A DNA stretch of 64,000 nucleotides, from positions 1 through 64,000 of the forward strand of contig VCJN01002948.1 in assembly GCA_006384855.1 (NCBI GenBank). The letters run 5' to 3'. A model generated the notes under the pieces. The model did no database searches, had not been told where the DNA came from, and saw only the letters and a list, made by a program, of their open reading frames with translations. The stretch is from Tetraselmis striata (Eukaryota > Chlorophyta > Chlorodendrophyceae > Chlorodendrales > Chlorodendraceae). Positions 29,241 to 42,300 of the stretch are shown one piece after another. Within the stretch, counting starts at the first letter, position 1; the number at the start of each line of letters is the position of its first letter. The position numbers and the translations under genes were made by a program.

Positions 29241-29925
29241 TAGCCAGCCGCGTGCCGTCCGGGCTGAAGGCCACGCTGGTGACCACCTCAGTTTGCCCCC
29301 GCAGCGGCTGCGGCAGCGCCTTGTCTCCCGTTAGCGCGTCCCACACCCGTAGTGTCTTGTCATAGGACGCACTGGTCAGCCGCTTGCCGTCCGGTCTTGC
29401 CGCTTGCGGTCCGGACTGAAGGCCACGCTGGTGACCATCCCAGTGTGCCCCCGCAATGGCAGCGGCTGCACCTCCCCCCCCCCCCCCCGTGAGCGCGTTC
29501 CACACCCGCGCCGTCTTGTTCTCCGACGCACTGACTAGCAGCGTGCCGTCTGGGTTAAAGGCCACGCTGTTGATCACCTCTGTGTGCCCCCGCAGCGGCT
29601 GCGGCAGCACTTCTTCCCTTGTTAGCGCGTTCCACACCCGTAGTGTGTTGTCCCTTGACTCACTAGCCAGCCGCGTGCCGTATGGGCTGAAGGCTACGCT
29701 GGTGACCACCTCAGTGTGCCCCTTTTGCGGCTGCAGCAGCGCCTCCTCCCCCGTGAGCGCGTACCATACCCGTTGTGTTGTAATAGGACGCTTTGGCCAG
29801 CCGCTTGCCGTCCAGGCTGAAGGCCATGCTGGTGGCCACCTCAGTGTGCCCCCGCATCGGCCGCAACAGCGCCTCCTCCCATGCAAGCGCGTTCCACACC
29901 CGTAGTGTCTTGTCCCTCGACGCAA
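29026..29925 (-). pseudogene. WD40 segment read through a C15 tract, 299 codons
   Basis: This frame crosses the 15-base tract (29474-29488). It changes to [16 protein letters not shown], and then re-enters WD40 at [18 protein letters not shown] because of a short partial duplication (CCGCTTGCCGTCCGGTCTTG). It then reads further blades to 29026. The equivalent segments at 44696-45592 (C12), 46551-47450 (C15) and 39417-40055 behave the same way. Confidence 0.55.
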
Positions 29926-31771
29926 TAGCCAGCCGCGAACCGTCCGGGCTGAAGGCCACGCTGTTGACCACCTCAGTTTGCCCCCGCAGCGGCTGCGGCA
30001 GCGCCTTGTCTCCCGTTAGCGCGTCCCACACCCGTAGTGTCTTGTCATAGCACGCACTGGGCAGCCGCTTGCCGTCCGGGCTGAAGGCCACGCTAGTGAC
30101 CACTTCGGTGTGCCCCTGCGGGGGGCGCGGGAGCGCCTCTTCCCCCGTGAGCACGTTCCACACCCGCACCGTCTTGTCCTCCGACGCACTGACCAGCCGC
30201 GTGCTGTCTGGGCTGAAGGCAAAGCGGTTGACCACCTCAATGTACCCCCGAAGTTGGTGCGGCTGCGCCTCCCCACCCGTGAGCGCGTTCCGCGCCCGCA
30301 TCGCCTTGTCCTCCGACGCACTGACCAGTTGCACGCCGTCCGGGCTGAAGGCCACGCTGGTGACCATCCCAGTTGGCCCCCGCAGCGGCTGCGGCAGCAC
30401 TTCTTCCCCCGTGATCGCGTTCCACACCCGTAGTGTCTTGTCCCTCGACGCACTAGCCAGCCGCGTGCCGTCCGGGCTGAAGGCCACGCTGGTGACCACC
30501 TCAGTGTGCCCCTTCAGGGGCTGCATCGGCGCCTCTTCCCCCGTGAGCGCGTTCCACACCCGCACCGTCTTGTCCTCCGACGCATTGACCAGCCGCGTGC
30601 TGTCTGGGCTGAAGGCAAAGCGGTTGACCACCTCAATGTACCCCCGAAGTTGGTGCGGCTGCGCCTCCCCACCCGTGAGCGCGTTCCGCGCCCGCATCGC
30701 CTTGTCCTCCGACGCACTGACCAGTTGCACGCCGTCCGGGCTGAAGGCCACGCTGGTGACCATCCCAGTTGGCCCCCGCAGCGGCTGCGGCAGCACTTCT
30801 TCCCCCGTGATCGCGTTCCACACCCGTAGTGTCTTGTCCCTCGACGCACTAGCCAGCCGCGTGCCGTCCGGGCTGAAGGCCACGCTGGTGACCACCTCAG
30901 TGTGCCCCTTCAGGGGCTGCATCGGCGCCTCTTCCCCCGTGAGCGCGTTCCACACCCGCACCGTCTTGTCCTCCGACGCATTGACCAGCCGCGTGCTGTC
31001 TGGGCTGAAGGCAAAGCGGTTGACCACCTCAATGTACCCCCGAAGTTGGTGCGGCTGCGCCTCCCCACCCGTGAGCGCGTTCCGCGCCCGCACCGTCTTG
31101 TCCTCCGACGCACTGACCAGTTGCACGCCGTCCGGGCTGAAGGCCATGCTGGTGACCATCCCAGTTGGCCCCCGCAGCGGCTGCGGCAGCACTTCTTCCC
31201 CCGTGATCGCGTTCCACACCCGTAGTGTCTTGTCCCTCGACGCACTAGCCAGCCGCGTGCCGTCCGGGCTGAAGGCCACGCTGGTGACCACCTCAGTGTG
31301 CCCCTTCAGGGGCTGCATCGGCGCCTCTTCCCCCGTGAGCGCGTTCCACACCCGCACCGTCTTGTCCTCCGACGCATTGACCAGCCGCGTGCTGTCTGGG
31401 CTGAAGGCAAAGCGGTTGACCACCTCAATGTACCCCCGAAGTTGGTGCGGCTGCGCCTCCCCACCCGTGAGCGCGTTCCGCGCCCGCATCGCCTTGTCCT
31501 CCGACGCACTGACCAGTTGCACGCCGTCCGGGCTGAAGGCCACGCTGGTGACCATCCCAGTTGGCCCCCGCAGCGGCTGCGGCAGCACTTCTTCCCCCGT
31601 GATCGCGTTCCACACCCGTAGTGTCTTGTCCCTCGACGCACTAGCCAGCCGCGTGCCGTCCGGGCTGAAGGCCACGCTGGTGACCACCTCAGTGTGCCCC
31701 TTCAGGGGCTGCATCGGCGCCTCTTCCCCTGTGAGCGCGTCCCATACCCGTAGTGTTGTCATAGAACGCAC
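29711..31771 (-). pseudogene. longest WD40 open segment, 686 codons
   Basis: About 15 consecutive blades without a stop, starting only from a GTG right after a TAA (31777-31775), so it has no proper initiation codon. The first twelve blades are four tandem 396-bp units that are almost identical; one copy has TMRAR-type changes restoring DKTVRARN. The remaining blades end in the 2-bp-deletion frameshift. Fifteen blades could in principle form two seven-bladed propellers. Because 132 is a multiple of three, a 569-codon frame is also open on the opposite strand here, which is a by-product. Confidence 0.6.
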
Positions 31772-32825
31772 ATGTTAATCGCTTGCCGTCCGGGCTGCAG
31801 GCCATGCTAGTGACCACCTCAGTGTGCCCCCGCATCGGATGCAGCTGCGCCTCCTCCCCCGAGAGCGCGTTCCACACCCGCACCGTCCAGTCTGCCGACG
31901 CACGGGCTTGCTGCGTGCCGTCCGGACTGAAGGCCACGCTGGTGACCCCTTCGGTGTGCCCCTGCGGGGGGCGCGGGAGCGCCTCTTCCCCCGTGAGCAC
32001 GTTCCACACCCGCACCGTCTTGTCCTCCGACGCACTGACCAGCCGCGTGCTGTCTGGGCTGAAGGCAAAGCGGTTGACCACCTCAATGTACCCCCGAAGT
32101 TGGTGCGGCTGCGCCTCCCCACCCGTGAGCGCGTTCCGCGCCCGCATCGCCTTGTCCTCCGACGCACTGACCAGTTGCACGCCGTCCGGGCTGAAGGCCA
32201 CGCTGGTGACCATCCCAGTTGGCCCCCGCAGCGGCTGCGGCAGCACTTCTTCCCCCGTGATCGCGTTCCACACCCGTAGTGTCTTGTCCCTCGACGCACT
32301 AGCCAGCCGCGTGCCGTCCGGGCTGAAGGCCACGCTGGTGACCACCTCAGTGTGCCCCTTCAGGGGCTGCATCGGCGCCTCTTCCCCCGTGAGCGCGTTC
32401 CACACCCGCACCGTCTTGTCCTCCGACGCATTGACCAGCCGCGTGCTGTCTGGGCTGAAGGCAAAGCGGTTGACCACCTCAATGTACCCCCGAAGTTGGT
32501 GCGGCTGCGCCTCCCCACCCGTGAGCGCGTTCCGCGCCCGCATCGCCTTGTCCTCCGACGCACTGACCAGTTGCACGCCGTCCGGGCTGAAGGCCACGCT
32601 GGTGACCATCCCAGTTGGCCCCCGCAGCGGCTGCGGCAGCACTTCTTCCCCCGTGATCGCGTTCCACACCCGTAGTGTCTTGTCCCTCGACGCACTAGCC
32701 AGCCGCGTGCCGTCCGGGCTGAAGGCCACGCTGGTGACCACCTCAGTGTGCCCCTTCAGGGGCTGCATCGGCGCCTCTTCCCCTGTGAGCGCGTCCCATA
32801 CCCGTAGTGTTGTCATAGAACGCAC
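31689..32825 (-). pseudogene. WD40 open segment, 378 codons
   Basis: Two 396-bp units followed by TEGVTSVAF and the DWTVRVWN blade. Bounded at both ends by the 2-bp deletion copies. At its upstream end the sequence reads CACACGTTAATCG, giving a TAA that other copies (CACATGCCAATCG) lack. Confidence 0.55.
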
Positions 32826-34219
32826 ACGTTAATCGCTTGCCGTCCGGGCTGCAGGCCATGCTAGTGACCACCTCAGTGTGCCCCCGCATCGGATGCAGCT
32901 GCGCCTCCTCCCCCGAGAGCGCGTTCCACACCCGCACCGTCCAGTCTGCCGACGCACGGGCTTGCTGCGTGCCGTCCGGACTGAAGGCCACGCTGGTGAC
33001 CACCTCAGTTTGCCCCCGTAGCGGTTGCGGCAGCGCCTTGTCTCCCGTTAGCGCGTCCCACACCCGTAGTGTCTTGTCATAGCACGCACTGGGCAGCCGC
33101 TTGCCGTCCGGGCTGAAGGCCACGCTAGTGACCCCTTCGGTGTGCCCCTGCGGGGGGCGCGGGAGCGCCTCTTCCCCCGTGAGCACGTTCCACACCCGCA
33201 CCGTCTTGTCCTCCGACGCACTGACCAGCCGCGTGCTGTCTGGGCTGAAGGCAAAGCGGTTGACCACCTCAATGTACCCCCGAAGTTGGTGCGGCTGCGC
33301 CTCCCCACCCGTGAGCGCGTTCCGCGCCCGCATCGCCTTGTCCTCCGACGCACTGACCAGTTGCACGCCGTCCGGGCTGAAGGCCACGCTGGTGACCATC
33401 CCAGTTGGCCCCCGCAGCGGCTGCGGCAGCACTTCTTCCCCCGTGATCGCGTTCCACACCCGTAGTGTCTTGTCCCTCGACGCACTAGCCAGCCGCGTGC
33501 CGTCCGGGCTGAAGGCCACGCTGGTGACCACCTCAGTGTGCCCCTTCAGGGGCTGCATCGGCGCCTCTTCCCCCGTGAGTGCGTCCCATACCCGTAGTGT
33601 TGTCATAGAACGCACATGCCAATCGCTTGCCGTCCGGGCTGCAGGCCATGCTAGTGACCACCTCAGTGTGCCCCCGCATCGGATGCAGCTGCGCCTCCTC
33701 CCCCAAGAGCGCGTTCCACACCCGCACCGTCCAGTCTGCCGACGCACTAGCCAGCCGCGTGCCGTCCGGGCTGAAGGCCACGCTGGTGACCACCTCAGTT
33801 TGCCCCCGCAGCGGCTGCGGCAGCGCCTTGTCTCCCGTTAGCGCGTCCCACACCCGTAGTGTCTTGTCATAGGACGCACTGGTCAGCCGCTTGCCGTCCG
33901 GTCTTGCCGCTTGCGGTCCGGACTGAAGGCCACGCTGGTGACCATCCCAGTGTGCCCCCGCAATGGCAGCGGCTGCACCTCCCCCCCCCCCCCCCCCGTG
34001 AGCGCGTTCCACACCCGCGCCGTCTTGTTCTCCGACGCACTGACTAGCAGCGTGCCGTCTGGGTTAAAGGCCACGCTGTTGATCACCTCTGTGTGCCCCC
34101 GCAGCGGCTGCGGCAGCACATCTTCCCTTGTTAGCGCGTTCCACACCCGTAGTGTGTTGTCCCTTGACTCACTAGCCAGCCGCGTGCCGTCTGGGCTGAA
34201 GGCTACGCTGGTGACCACC

Positions 34220-35620
34220 TCAGTGTGCCCCTTTTGCGGCTGCAGCAGCGCCTCCTCCCAAGTGAGCGCGTACCATACCCGTTGTGTTGTAATAGGACGC
34301 TTTGGCCAGCCGCTTGCCGTCCAGGCTGAAGGCCATGCTGGTGGCCACCTCAGTGTGCCCCCGCATCGGCCGCAACAGCGCCTCCTCCCATGCAAGCGCG
34401 TTCCACACCCGTAGTGTCTTGTCCCTCGACGCACTAGCCAGCCGCGAACCGTCCGGGCTGAAGGCCACGCTGGTGACCACCTCAGTTTGCCCCCGCAGCG
34501 GCTGCGGCAGCGCCTTGTCTCCCGTTAGCGCGTCCCACACCCGTAGTGTCTTGTCATAGCACGCACTGGGCAGCCGCTTGCCGTCCGGGCTGAAGGCCAC
34601 GCTAGTGACCCCTTCGGTGTGCCCCTGCGGGGGACGCGGGAGCGCCTCTTCCCCCGTGAGCACGTTCCACACCCGCACCGTCTTGTCCTCCGACGCACTG
34701 ACCAGCCGCGTGCTGTCTGGGCTGAAGGCAAAGCGGTTGACCACCTCAATGTACCCCCGAAGTTGGTGCGGCTGCGCCTCCCCACCCGTGAGCGCGTTCC
34801 GCGCCCGCATCGCCTTGTCCTCCGACGCACTGACCAGTTGCACGCCGTCCGGGCTGAAGGCCACGCTGGTGACCATCCCAGTTGGCCCCCGCAGCGGCTG
34901 CGGCAGCACTTCTTCCCCCGTGATCGCGTTCCACACCCGTAGTGTCTTGTCCCTCGACGCACTAGCCAGCCGCGTGCCGTCCGGGCTGAAGGCCACGCTG
35001 GTGACCACCTCAGTGTGCCCCTTCAGGGGCTGCATCGGCGCCTCTTCCCCCGTGAGCGCGTTCCACACCCGCACCGTCTTGTCCTCCGACGCATTGACCA
35101 GCCGCGTGCTGTCTGGGCTGAAGGCAAAGCGGTTGACCACCTCAATGTACCCCCGAAGTTGGTGCGGCTGCGCCTCCCCACCCGTGAGCGCGTTCCGCGC
35201 CCGCATCGCCTTGTCCTCCGACGCACTGACCAGTTGCACGCCGTCCGGGCTGAAGGCCACGCTGGTGACCATCCCAGTTGGCCCCCGCAGCAGCTGCGGC
35301 AGCACTTCTTCCCCCGTGATCGCGTTCCACACCCGTAGTGTCTTGTCCCTCGACGCACTAGCCAGCCGCGTGCCGTCCGGGCTGAAGGCCACGCTGGTGA
35401 CCACCTCAGTGTGCCCCTTCAGGGGCTGCATCGGCGCCTCTTCCCCTGTGAGCGCGTCCCATACCCGTAGTGTTGTCATAGAACGCACATGCCAATCGCT
35501 TGCCGTCCGGGCTGCAGGCCATGCTAGTGACCACCTCAGTGTGCCCCCGCATCGGATGCAGCTGCGCCTCCTCCCCCAAGAGCGCGTTCCACACCCGCAC
35601 CGTCCAGTCTGCCGACGCAC
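34220..35620 (-). pseudogene. WD40 open segment, 466 codons
   Basis: A near copy of 27840-29240 inside the 1.87-kb higher-order repeat, with its own private changes (LPQLLRGP, LGGGAAAAA at the end). Confidence 0.55.
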
Positions 35621-36094
35621 GGGCTTGCTGCGTGCCGTCCGGACTGAAGGCCACGCTGGTGACCACCTCAGTTTGCCCCCGCAGCGGCTGCGGCAGCGCC
35701 TTGTCTCCCGTTAGCGCGTCCCCGCCGTAGTGTCTTGTCATAGGACGCACTGGTCAGCCGCTTGCCGTCCGGTCTTGCCGCTTGCGGTCCGGACTGAAGG
35801 CCACGCTGGTGACCATCCCAGTGTGCCCCCGCAATGGCAGCGGCTGCACCTCCCCCCCCCCCCCCCCCCCCCGTGAGCGCGTTCCACACCCGCGCCGTCT
35901 TGTTCTCCGACGCACTGACTAGCAGCGTGCCGTCTGGGTTAAAGGCCACGCTGTTGATCACCTCTGTGTGCCCCCGCAGCGGCTGCGGCAGCACATCTTC
36001 CCTTGTTAGCGCGTTCCACACCCGTAGTGTGTTGTCCCTTGACTCACTAGCTAGCCGCGTGCCGTCTGGGCTGAAGGCTACGCTGGTGACCACC

Positions 36095-37495
36095 TCAGTG
36101 TGCCCCTTTTGCGGCTGCAGCAGCGCCTCCTCCCCCGTGAGCGCGTACCATACCCGTTGTGTTGTAATAGGACGCTTTGGCCAGCCGCTTGCCGTCCAGG
36201 CTGAAGGCCATGCTGGTGGCCACCTCAGTGTGCCCCCGCATCGGCCGCAACAGCGCCTCCTCCCATGCAAGCGCGTTCCACACCCGTAGTGTCTTGTCCC
36301 TCGACGCACTAGCCAGCCGCGAACCGTCCGGGCTGAAGGCCACGCTGGTGACCACCTCAGTTTGCCCCCGCAGCGGCTGCGGCAGCGCCTTGTCTCCCGT
36401 TAGCGCGTCCCACACCCGTAGTGTCTTGTCATAGCACGCACTGGGCAGCCGCTTGCCGTCCGGGCTGAAGGCCACGCTAGTGACCCCTTCGGTGTGCCCC
36501 TGCGGGGGACGCGGGAGCGCCTCTTCCCCCGTGAGCACGTTCCACACCCGCACCGTCTTGTCCTCCGACGCACTGACCAGCCGCGTGCTGTCTGGGCTGA
36601 AGGCAAAGCGGTTGACCACCTCAATGTACCCCCGAAGTTGGTGCGGCTGCGCCTCCCCACCCGTGAGCGCGTTCCGCGCCCGCATCGCCTTGTCCTCCGA
36701 CGCACTGACCAGTTGCACGCCGTCCGGGCTGAAGGCCACGCTGGTGACCATCCCAGTTGGCCCCCGCAGCGGCTGCGGCAGCACTTCTTCCCCCGTGATC
36801 GCGTTCCACACCCGTAGTGTCTTGTCCCTCGACGCACTAGCCAGCCGCGTGCCGTCCGGGCTGAAGGCCACGCTGGTGACCACCTCAGTGTGCCCCTTCA
36901 GGGGCTGCATCGGCGCCTCTTCCCCCGTGAGCGCGTTCCACACCCGCACCGTCTTGTCCTCCGACGCATTGACCAGCCGCGTGCTGTCTGGGCTGAAGGC
37001 AAAGCGGTTGACCACCTCAATGTACCCCCGAAGTTGGTGCGGCTGCGCCTCCCCACCCGTGAGCGCGTTCCGCGCCCGCATCGCCTTGTCCTCCGACGCA
37101 CTGACCAGTTGCACGCCGTCCGGGCTGAAGGCCACGCTGGTGACCATCCCAGTTGGCCCCCGCAGCGGCTGCGGCAGCACTTCTTCCCCCGTGATCGCGT
37201 TCCACACCCGTAGTGTCTTGTCCCTCGACGCACTAGCCAGCCGCGTGCCGTCCGGGCTGAAGGCCACGCTGGTGACCACCTCAGTGTGCCCCTTCAGGGG
37301 CTGCATCGGCGCCTCTTCCCCCGTGAGCGCGTCCCATACCCGTAGTGTTGTCATAGAACGCACATGCCAATCGCTTGCCGTCCGGGCTGCAGGCCATGCT
37401 AGTGACCACCTCAGTGTGCCCCCGCATCGGATGCAGCTGCGCCTCCTCCCCCAAGAGCGCGTTCCACACCCGCACCGTCCAGTCTGCCGACGCAC
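36095..37495 (-). pseudogene. WD40 open segment, 466 codons
   Basis: The next copy of the 1.87-kb repeat, 1875 bp downstream of the one ending at 34220. Confidence 0.55.
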
Positions 37496-37968
37496 GGGCT
37501 TGCTGCGTGCCGTCCGGACTGAAGGCCACGCTGGTGACCACCTCAGTTTGCCCCCGCAGCGGCTGCGGCAGCGCCTTGTCTCCCGTTAGCGCGTCCCCGC
37601 CGTAGTGTCTTGTCATAGGACGCACTGGTCAGCCGCTTGCCGTCCGGTCTTGCCGCTTGCGGTCCGGACTGAAGGCCACGCTGGTGACCATCCCAGTGTG
37701 CCCCCGCAATGGCAGCGGCTGCACCTCCCCCCCCCCCCCCCCCCCCGTGAGCGCGTTCCACACCCGCGCCGTCTTGTTCTCCGACGCACTGACTAGCAGC
37801 GTGCCGTCTGGGTTAAAGGCCACGCTGTTGATCACCTCTGTGTGCCCCCGCAGCGGCTGCGGCAGCACATCTTCCCTTGTTAGCGCGTTCCACACCCGTA
37901 GTGTGTTGTCCCTTGACTCACTAGCCAGCCGCGTGCCGTCTGGGCTGAAGGCTACGCTGGTGACCACC

Positions 37969-39369
37969 TCAGTGTGCCCCTTTTGCGGCTGCAGCAGCGC
38001 CTCCTCCCCCGTGAGCGCGTACCATACCCGTTGTGTTGTAATAGGACGCTTTGGCCAGCCGCTTGCCGTCCAGGCTGAAGGCCATGCTGGTGGCCACCTC
38101 AGTGTGCCCCCGCATCGGCCGCAACAGCGCCTCCTCCCATGCAAGCGCGTTCCACACCCGTAGTGTCTTGTCCCTCGACGCACTAGCCAGCCGCGAACCG
38201 TCCGGGCTGAAGGCCACGCTGGTGACCACCTCAGTTTGCCCCCGCAGCGGCTGCGGCAGCGCCTTGTCTCCCGTTAGCGCGTCCCACACCCGTAGTGTCT
38301 TGTCATAGCACGCACTGGGCAGCCGCTTGCCGTCCGGGCTGAAGGCCACGCTAGTGACCCCTTCGGTGTGCCCCTGCGGGGGACGCGGGAGCGCCTCTTC
38401 CCCCGTGAGCACGTTCCACACCCGCACCGTCTTGTCCTCCGACGCACTGACCAGCCGCGTGCTGTCTGGGCTGAAGGCAAAGCGGTTGACCACCTCAATG
38501 TACCCCCGAAGTTGGTGCGGCTGCGCCTCCCCACCCGTGAGCGCGTTCCGCGCCCGCATCGCCTTGTCCTCCGACGCACTGACCAGTTGCACGCCGTCCG
38601 GGCTGAAGGCCACGCTGGTGACCATCCCAGTTGGCCCCCGCAGCGGCTGCGGCAGCACTTCTTCCCCCGTGATCGCGTTCCACACCCGTAGTGTCTTGTC
38701 CCTCGACGCACTAGCCAGCCGCGTGCCGTCCGGGCTGAAGGCCACGCTGGTGACCACCTCAGTGTGCCCCTTCAGGGGCTGCATCGGCGCCTCTTCCCCC
38801 GTGAGCGCGTTCCACACCCGCACCGTCTTGTCCTCCGACGCATTGACCAGCCGCGTGCTGTCTGGGCTGAAGGCAAAGCGGTTGACCACCTCAATGTACC
38901 CCCGAAGTTGGTGCGGCTGCGCCTCCCCACCCGTGAGCGCGTTCCGCGCCCGCATCGCCTTGTCCTCCGACGCACTGACCAGTTGCACGCCGTCCGGGCT
39001 GAAGGCCACGCTGGTGACCATCCCAGTTGGCCCCCGCAGCGGCTGCGGCAGCACTTCTTCCCCCGTGATCGCGTTCCACACCCGTAGTGTCTTGTCCCTC
39101 GACGCACTAGCCAGCCGCGTGCCGTCCGGGCTGAAGGCCACGCTGGTGACCACCTCAGTGTGCCCCTTCAGGGGCTGCATCGGCGCCTCTTCCCCCGTGA
39201 GCGCGTCCCATACCCGTAGTGTTGTCATAGAACGCACATGCCAATCGCTTGCCGTCCGGGCTGCAGGCCATGCTAGTGACCACCTCAGTGTGCCCCCGCA
39301 TCGGATGCAGCTGCGCCTCCTCCCCCAAGAGCGCGTTCCACACCCGCACCGTCCAGTTTGCCGACGCAC
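37969..39369 (-). pseudogene. WD40 open segment, 466 codons
   Basis: A third successive copy of the 1.87-kb repeat, 1874 bp further on. The three copies are almost identical outside the C tract, so the tract changes much faster than its surroundings. Confidence 0.55.
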
Positions 39370-42300
39370 GGGCTTGCTGCGTGCCGTCCGGACTGAAGGC
39401 CACGCTGGTGACCACCTCAGTTTGCCCCCGCAGCGGCTGCGGCAGCGCCTTGTCTCCCGTTAGCGCGTCCCCGCCGTAGTGTCTTGTCATAGGACGCACT
39501 GGTCAGCCGCTTGCCGTCCGGTCTTGCCGCTTGCGGTCCGGACTGAAGGCCACGCTGGTGACCATCCCAGTGTGCCCCCGCAATGGCAGCGGCTGCACCC
39601 CCCCCCCCCCCCCCCCCCGTGAGCGCGTTCCACACCCGCGCCGTCTTGTTCTCCGACGCACTGACTAGCAGCGTGCCGTCTGGGTTAAAGGCCACGCTGT
39701 TGATCACCTCTGTGTGCCCCCGCAGCGGCTGCGGCAGCACATCTTCCCTTGTTAGCGCGTTCCACACCCGTAGTGTGTTGTCGCGTGACTCACTAGCCAG
39801 CCGCGTGCCGTCTGGGCTGATGGCTACGCTGGTGACCACCTCAGTGTGCCCCTTTTGCGGCTGCAGCAGCGTCTCCTCCCAAGTGAGCGCGTCCCATACC
39901 CGTTGTGTTGTAATAGGACGCTTTGGCCAGCCGCTTGCCGTCCAAGCTGAAGGCCATGCTGGTGGCCACCTCAGTGTGCCCCCGCATCGGCCGCAACAGC
40001 GCCTCCTCCCATGCAAGCGCGTTCCACACCCGTAGTGTCTTGTCCCTCGACGCACTAGCCAGCCGCGTGCCGTCCGGGCTGAAGGCCACGCTGGTGACCA
40101 CCTCAGTTTGCCCCCGCAGCGGCTGCGGCAGCGCCTTGTCTCCCGTTAGCGCGTCCCACACCCGTAGTGTCTTGTCATAGCACGCACTGGGCAGCCGCTT
40201 GCCGTCCAGGCTAAAGGCCATGCTGGTGGCCACCTCAGTGTGCCCCCGCATCGGCCGCAACAGCGCCTCCTCCCATGCAAGCGCGCTCCACACCCGTAGT
40301 GCCTTGTCCCTCGACGCACTAGCCAGCCGCGTCCAGCGGCTGCGGCAGCGCCTTGTCTCCCGTCAGCGCGTCCCACACCCGTAGTGTCTTGTCATAGGAC
40401 GCATTGGTCAGCCGCTTGCCGCCCGGGCTAAAGGCCACGCTAGTGACCACTTCGGTGTGCCCCCGCAGCGGCTGCGGGAGCGCCTCTTCCCCCGTGAGCG
40501 CGTTCCACACCCCTACCGTCTTGTCCTCCGACACACATGCCAGCCGTTTGCCGTCCGGGCTGAAGGCCACGCTGGTGACCACCTCAATGTGCCCCCGCAT
40601 GGGCTGCATCGGCGCCTCTTCCCCCGTGAGTGCGTTCCACACCAGCACCGTCTTGATCTCCGTCGCACTGACTAGCCGTGTGCCGTCGGGGCTGAAGGCC
40701 ACGCTGGTGACCACCTCAGTGTGCCCCTTCAGCGGCTGCGGCAGCGCCTCCTCCCCCGTTAGCGCGTCCCACACCCGTAGAGTCTTGTCATAGGACGCAC
40801 TAGTCAGCCGCTTGCCGTCCGGGCTGAAGGCCACGCTAGTAAACACCTCAGTGTGCCGCCGCAGCGGCCGCGGGAGCGCCTCTTCCCCCGTGAGCGCGTT
40901 CTATTCCCCCACCGTCTTGTCCTCCGACGCATAGGCCAGCCGTGTGCCGTCCGGGCTGAAGGCCACGCTGGTGACCACCTCAGTTTGCCCCCGCAGGGGC
41001 TGCATCGGCGCCTCTTCCCCCGTGAGTGCGTTCCACACCCGCACCGTCTTGTCCTCCGACGCACTGGCCAGTTGCTTGCCGTCCGGACTGAAGGCCACGC
41101 TAGTGACAACCTTAGTGTGCCCCCGCAGCGGCTGCGGCAGCACTTCTTCCCCCGTGATCGCGTTCCACACCCGTAGTAATTTGTCCCTCGACGCACCGAC
41201 CAGCCGCGGGCCGTCCGGGCTGAAGGAAACGCTGGTGACCACTTTAGTGTGCCCCTTCGGGGGGCGCGGCTGCGCCTCAGCCCCCGTGAGCGCGTTCCGC
41301 ACCCGCACCGTCTTGTCCTCCGACGCACTGGCCAGCCGCGTGCTGTCTGGGCTGAAGGCAAAGCGGTTGACCACCTCAATGTACCCCCGAAGTTGGTGCG
41401 GCTGCGCCTCCCCACCCGTGAGCGCGTTCCGCGCCCGCATCGCCTTGTCCTCCGACGCACTGACCAAATGCACGCCGTCCGGGCTGAAGGCCACGCTGGT
41501 GACCATCCCAGTTGGCCCCCGCAGCGGCTGCGGCAGCACTTCTTCCCCCGTGATCGCGTTCCACACCCGTAGTGTCTTGTCCCTCGACGCACTAGCCAGC
41601 CGCGTGCCGTCCGGGCTGAAGGCCACGCTGGTGACCACCTCAGTGTGCCCCTTCAGGGGCTGCATCGGCGCCTCTTCCCCTGTGAGCGCGTCCCATACCC
41701 GTAGTGTTGTCATAGAACGCACATGCCAATCGCTTGCCGTCCGGGCTGCAGGCCATGCTAGTGACCACCTCAGTGTGCCCCCGCATCGGATGCAGCTGCG
41801 CCTCCTCCCCCAAGAGCGCGTTCCACACCCGCACCGTCCAGTCTGCCGACGCACTAGCCAACCGCGTGCCGTCCGGGCTGAAGGCCACGCTGGTGACCAC
41901 CTCAGTTTGCCCCCGCAGCGGCTGCGGCAGCGCCTTGTCTCCCGTTAGCGCGTCCCACACCCGTAGTGTCTTGTCATAGGACGCACTTGTCAGCCGCTTG
42001 CCGTCCGGTCTTGCCGCTTGCGGTCCGGACTGAAGGCCGCGCTGGTGACCATCCCAGTGTGCCCCCGCAATGGCAGCGGCTGCACCTCCCCCCCCCCCCC
42101 GTGAGCGCGTTCCACACCCGCGCCGTCTTGTTCTCCGACGCACTGACTAGCAGCGTGCCGTCTGGGTTAAAGGCCACGCTGTTGATCACCTCTGTGTGCC
42201 CCCGCAGCGGCTGCGGCAGCACATCTTCCCTTGTTAGCGCGTTCCACACCCGTAGTGTATTCTCCCTTGACTCACTAGCCAGCCGCGTGCCGTCTGGGCT

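Noticed and set aside
30069..31778. A 569-codon open frame on the plus strand, with similar plus-strand frames throughout the array (repeating [15 protein letters not shown]).
   Set aside because: The 132-bp unit is a multiple of three and has no stop in that antisense frame, so openness is inherited from the repeat. The minus strand shows clear WD40 sense; the plus-strand translation matches nothing.
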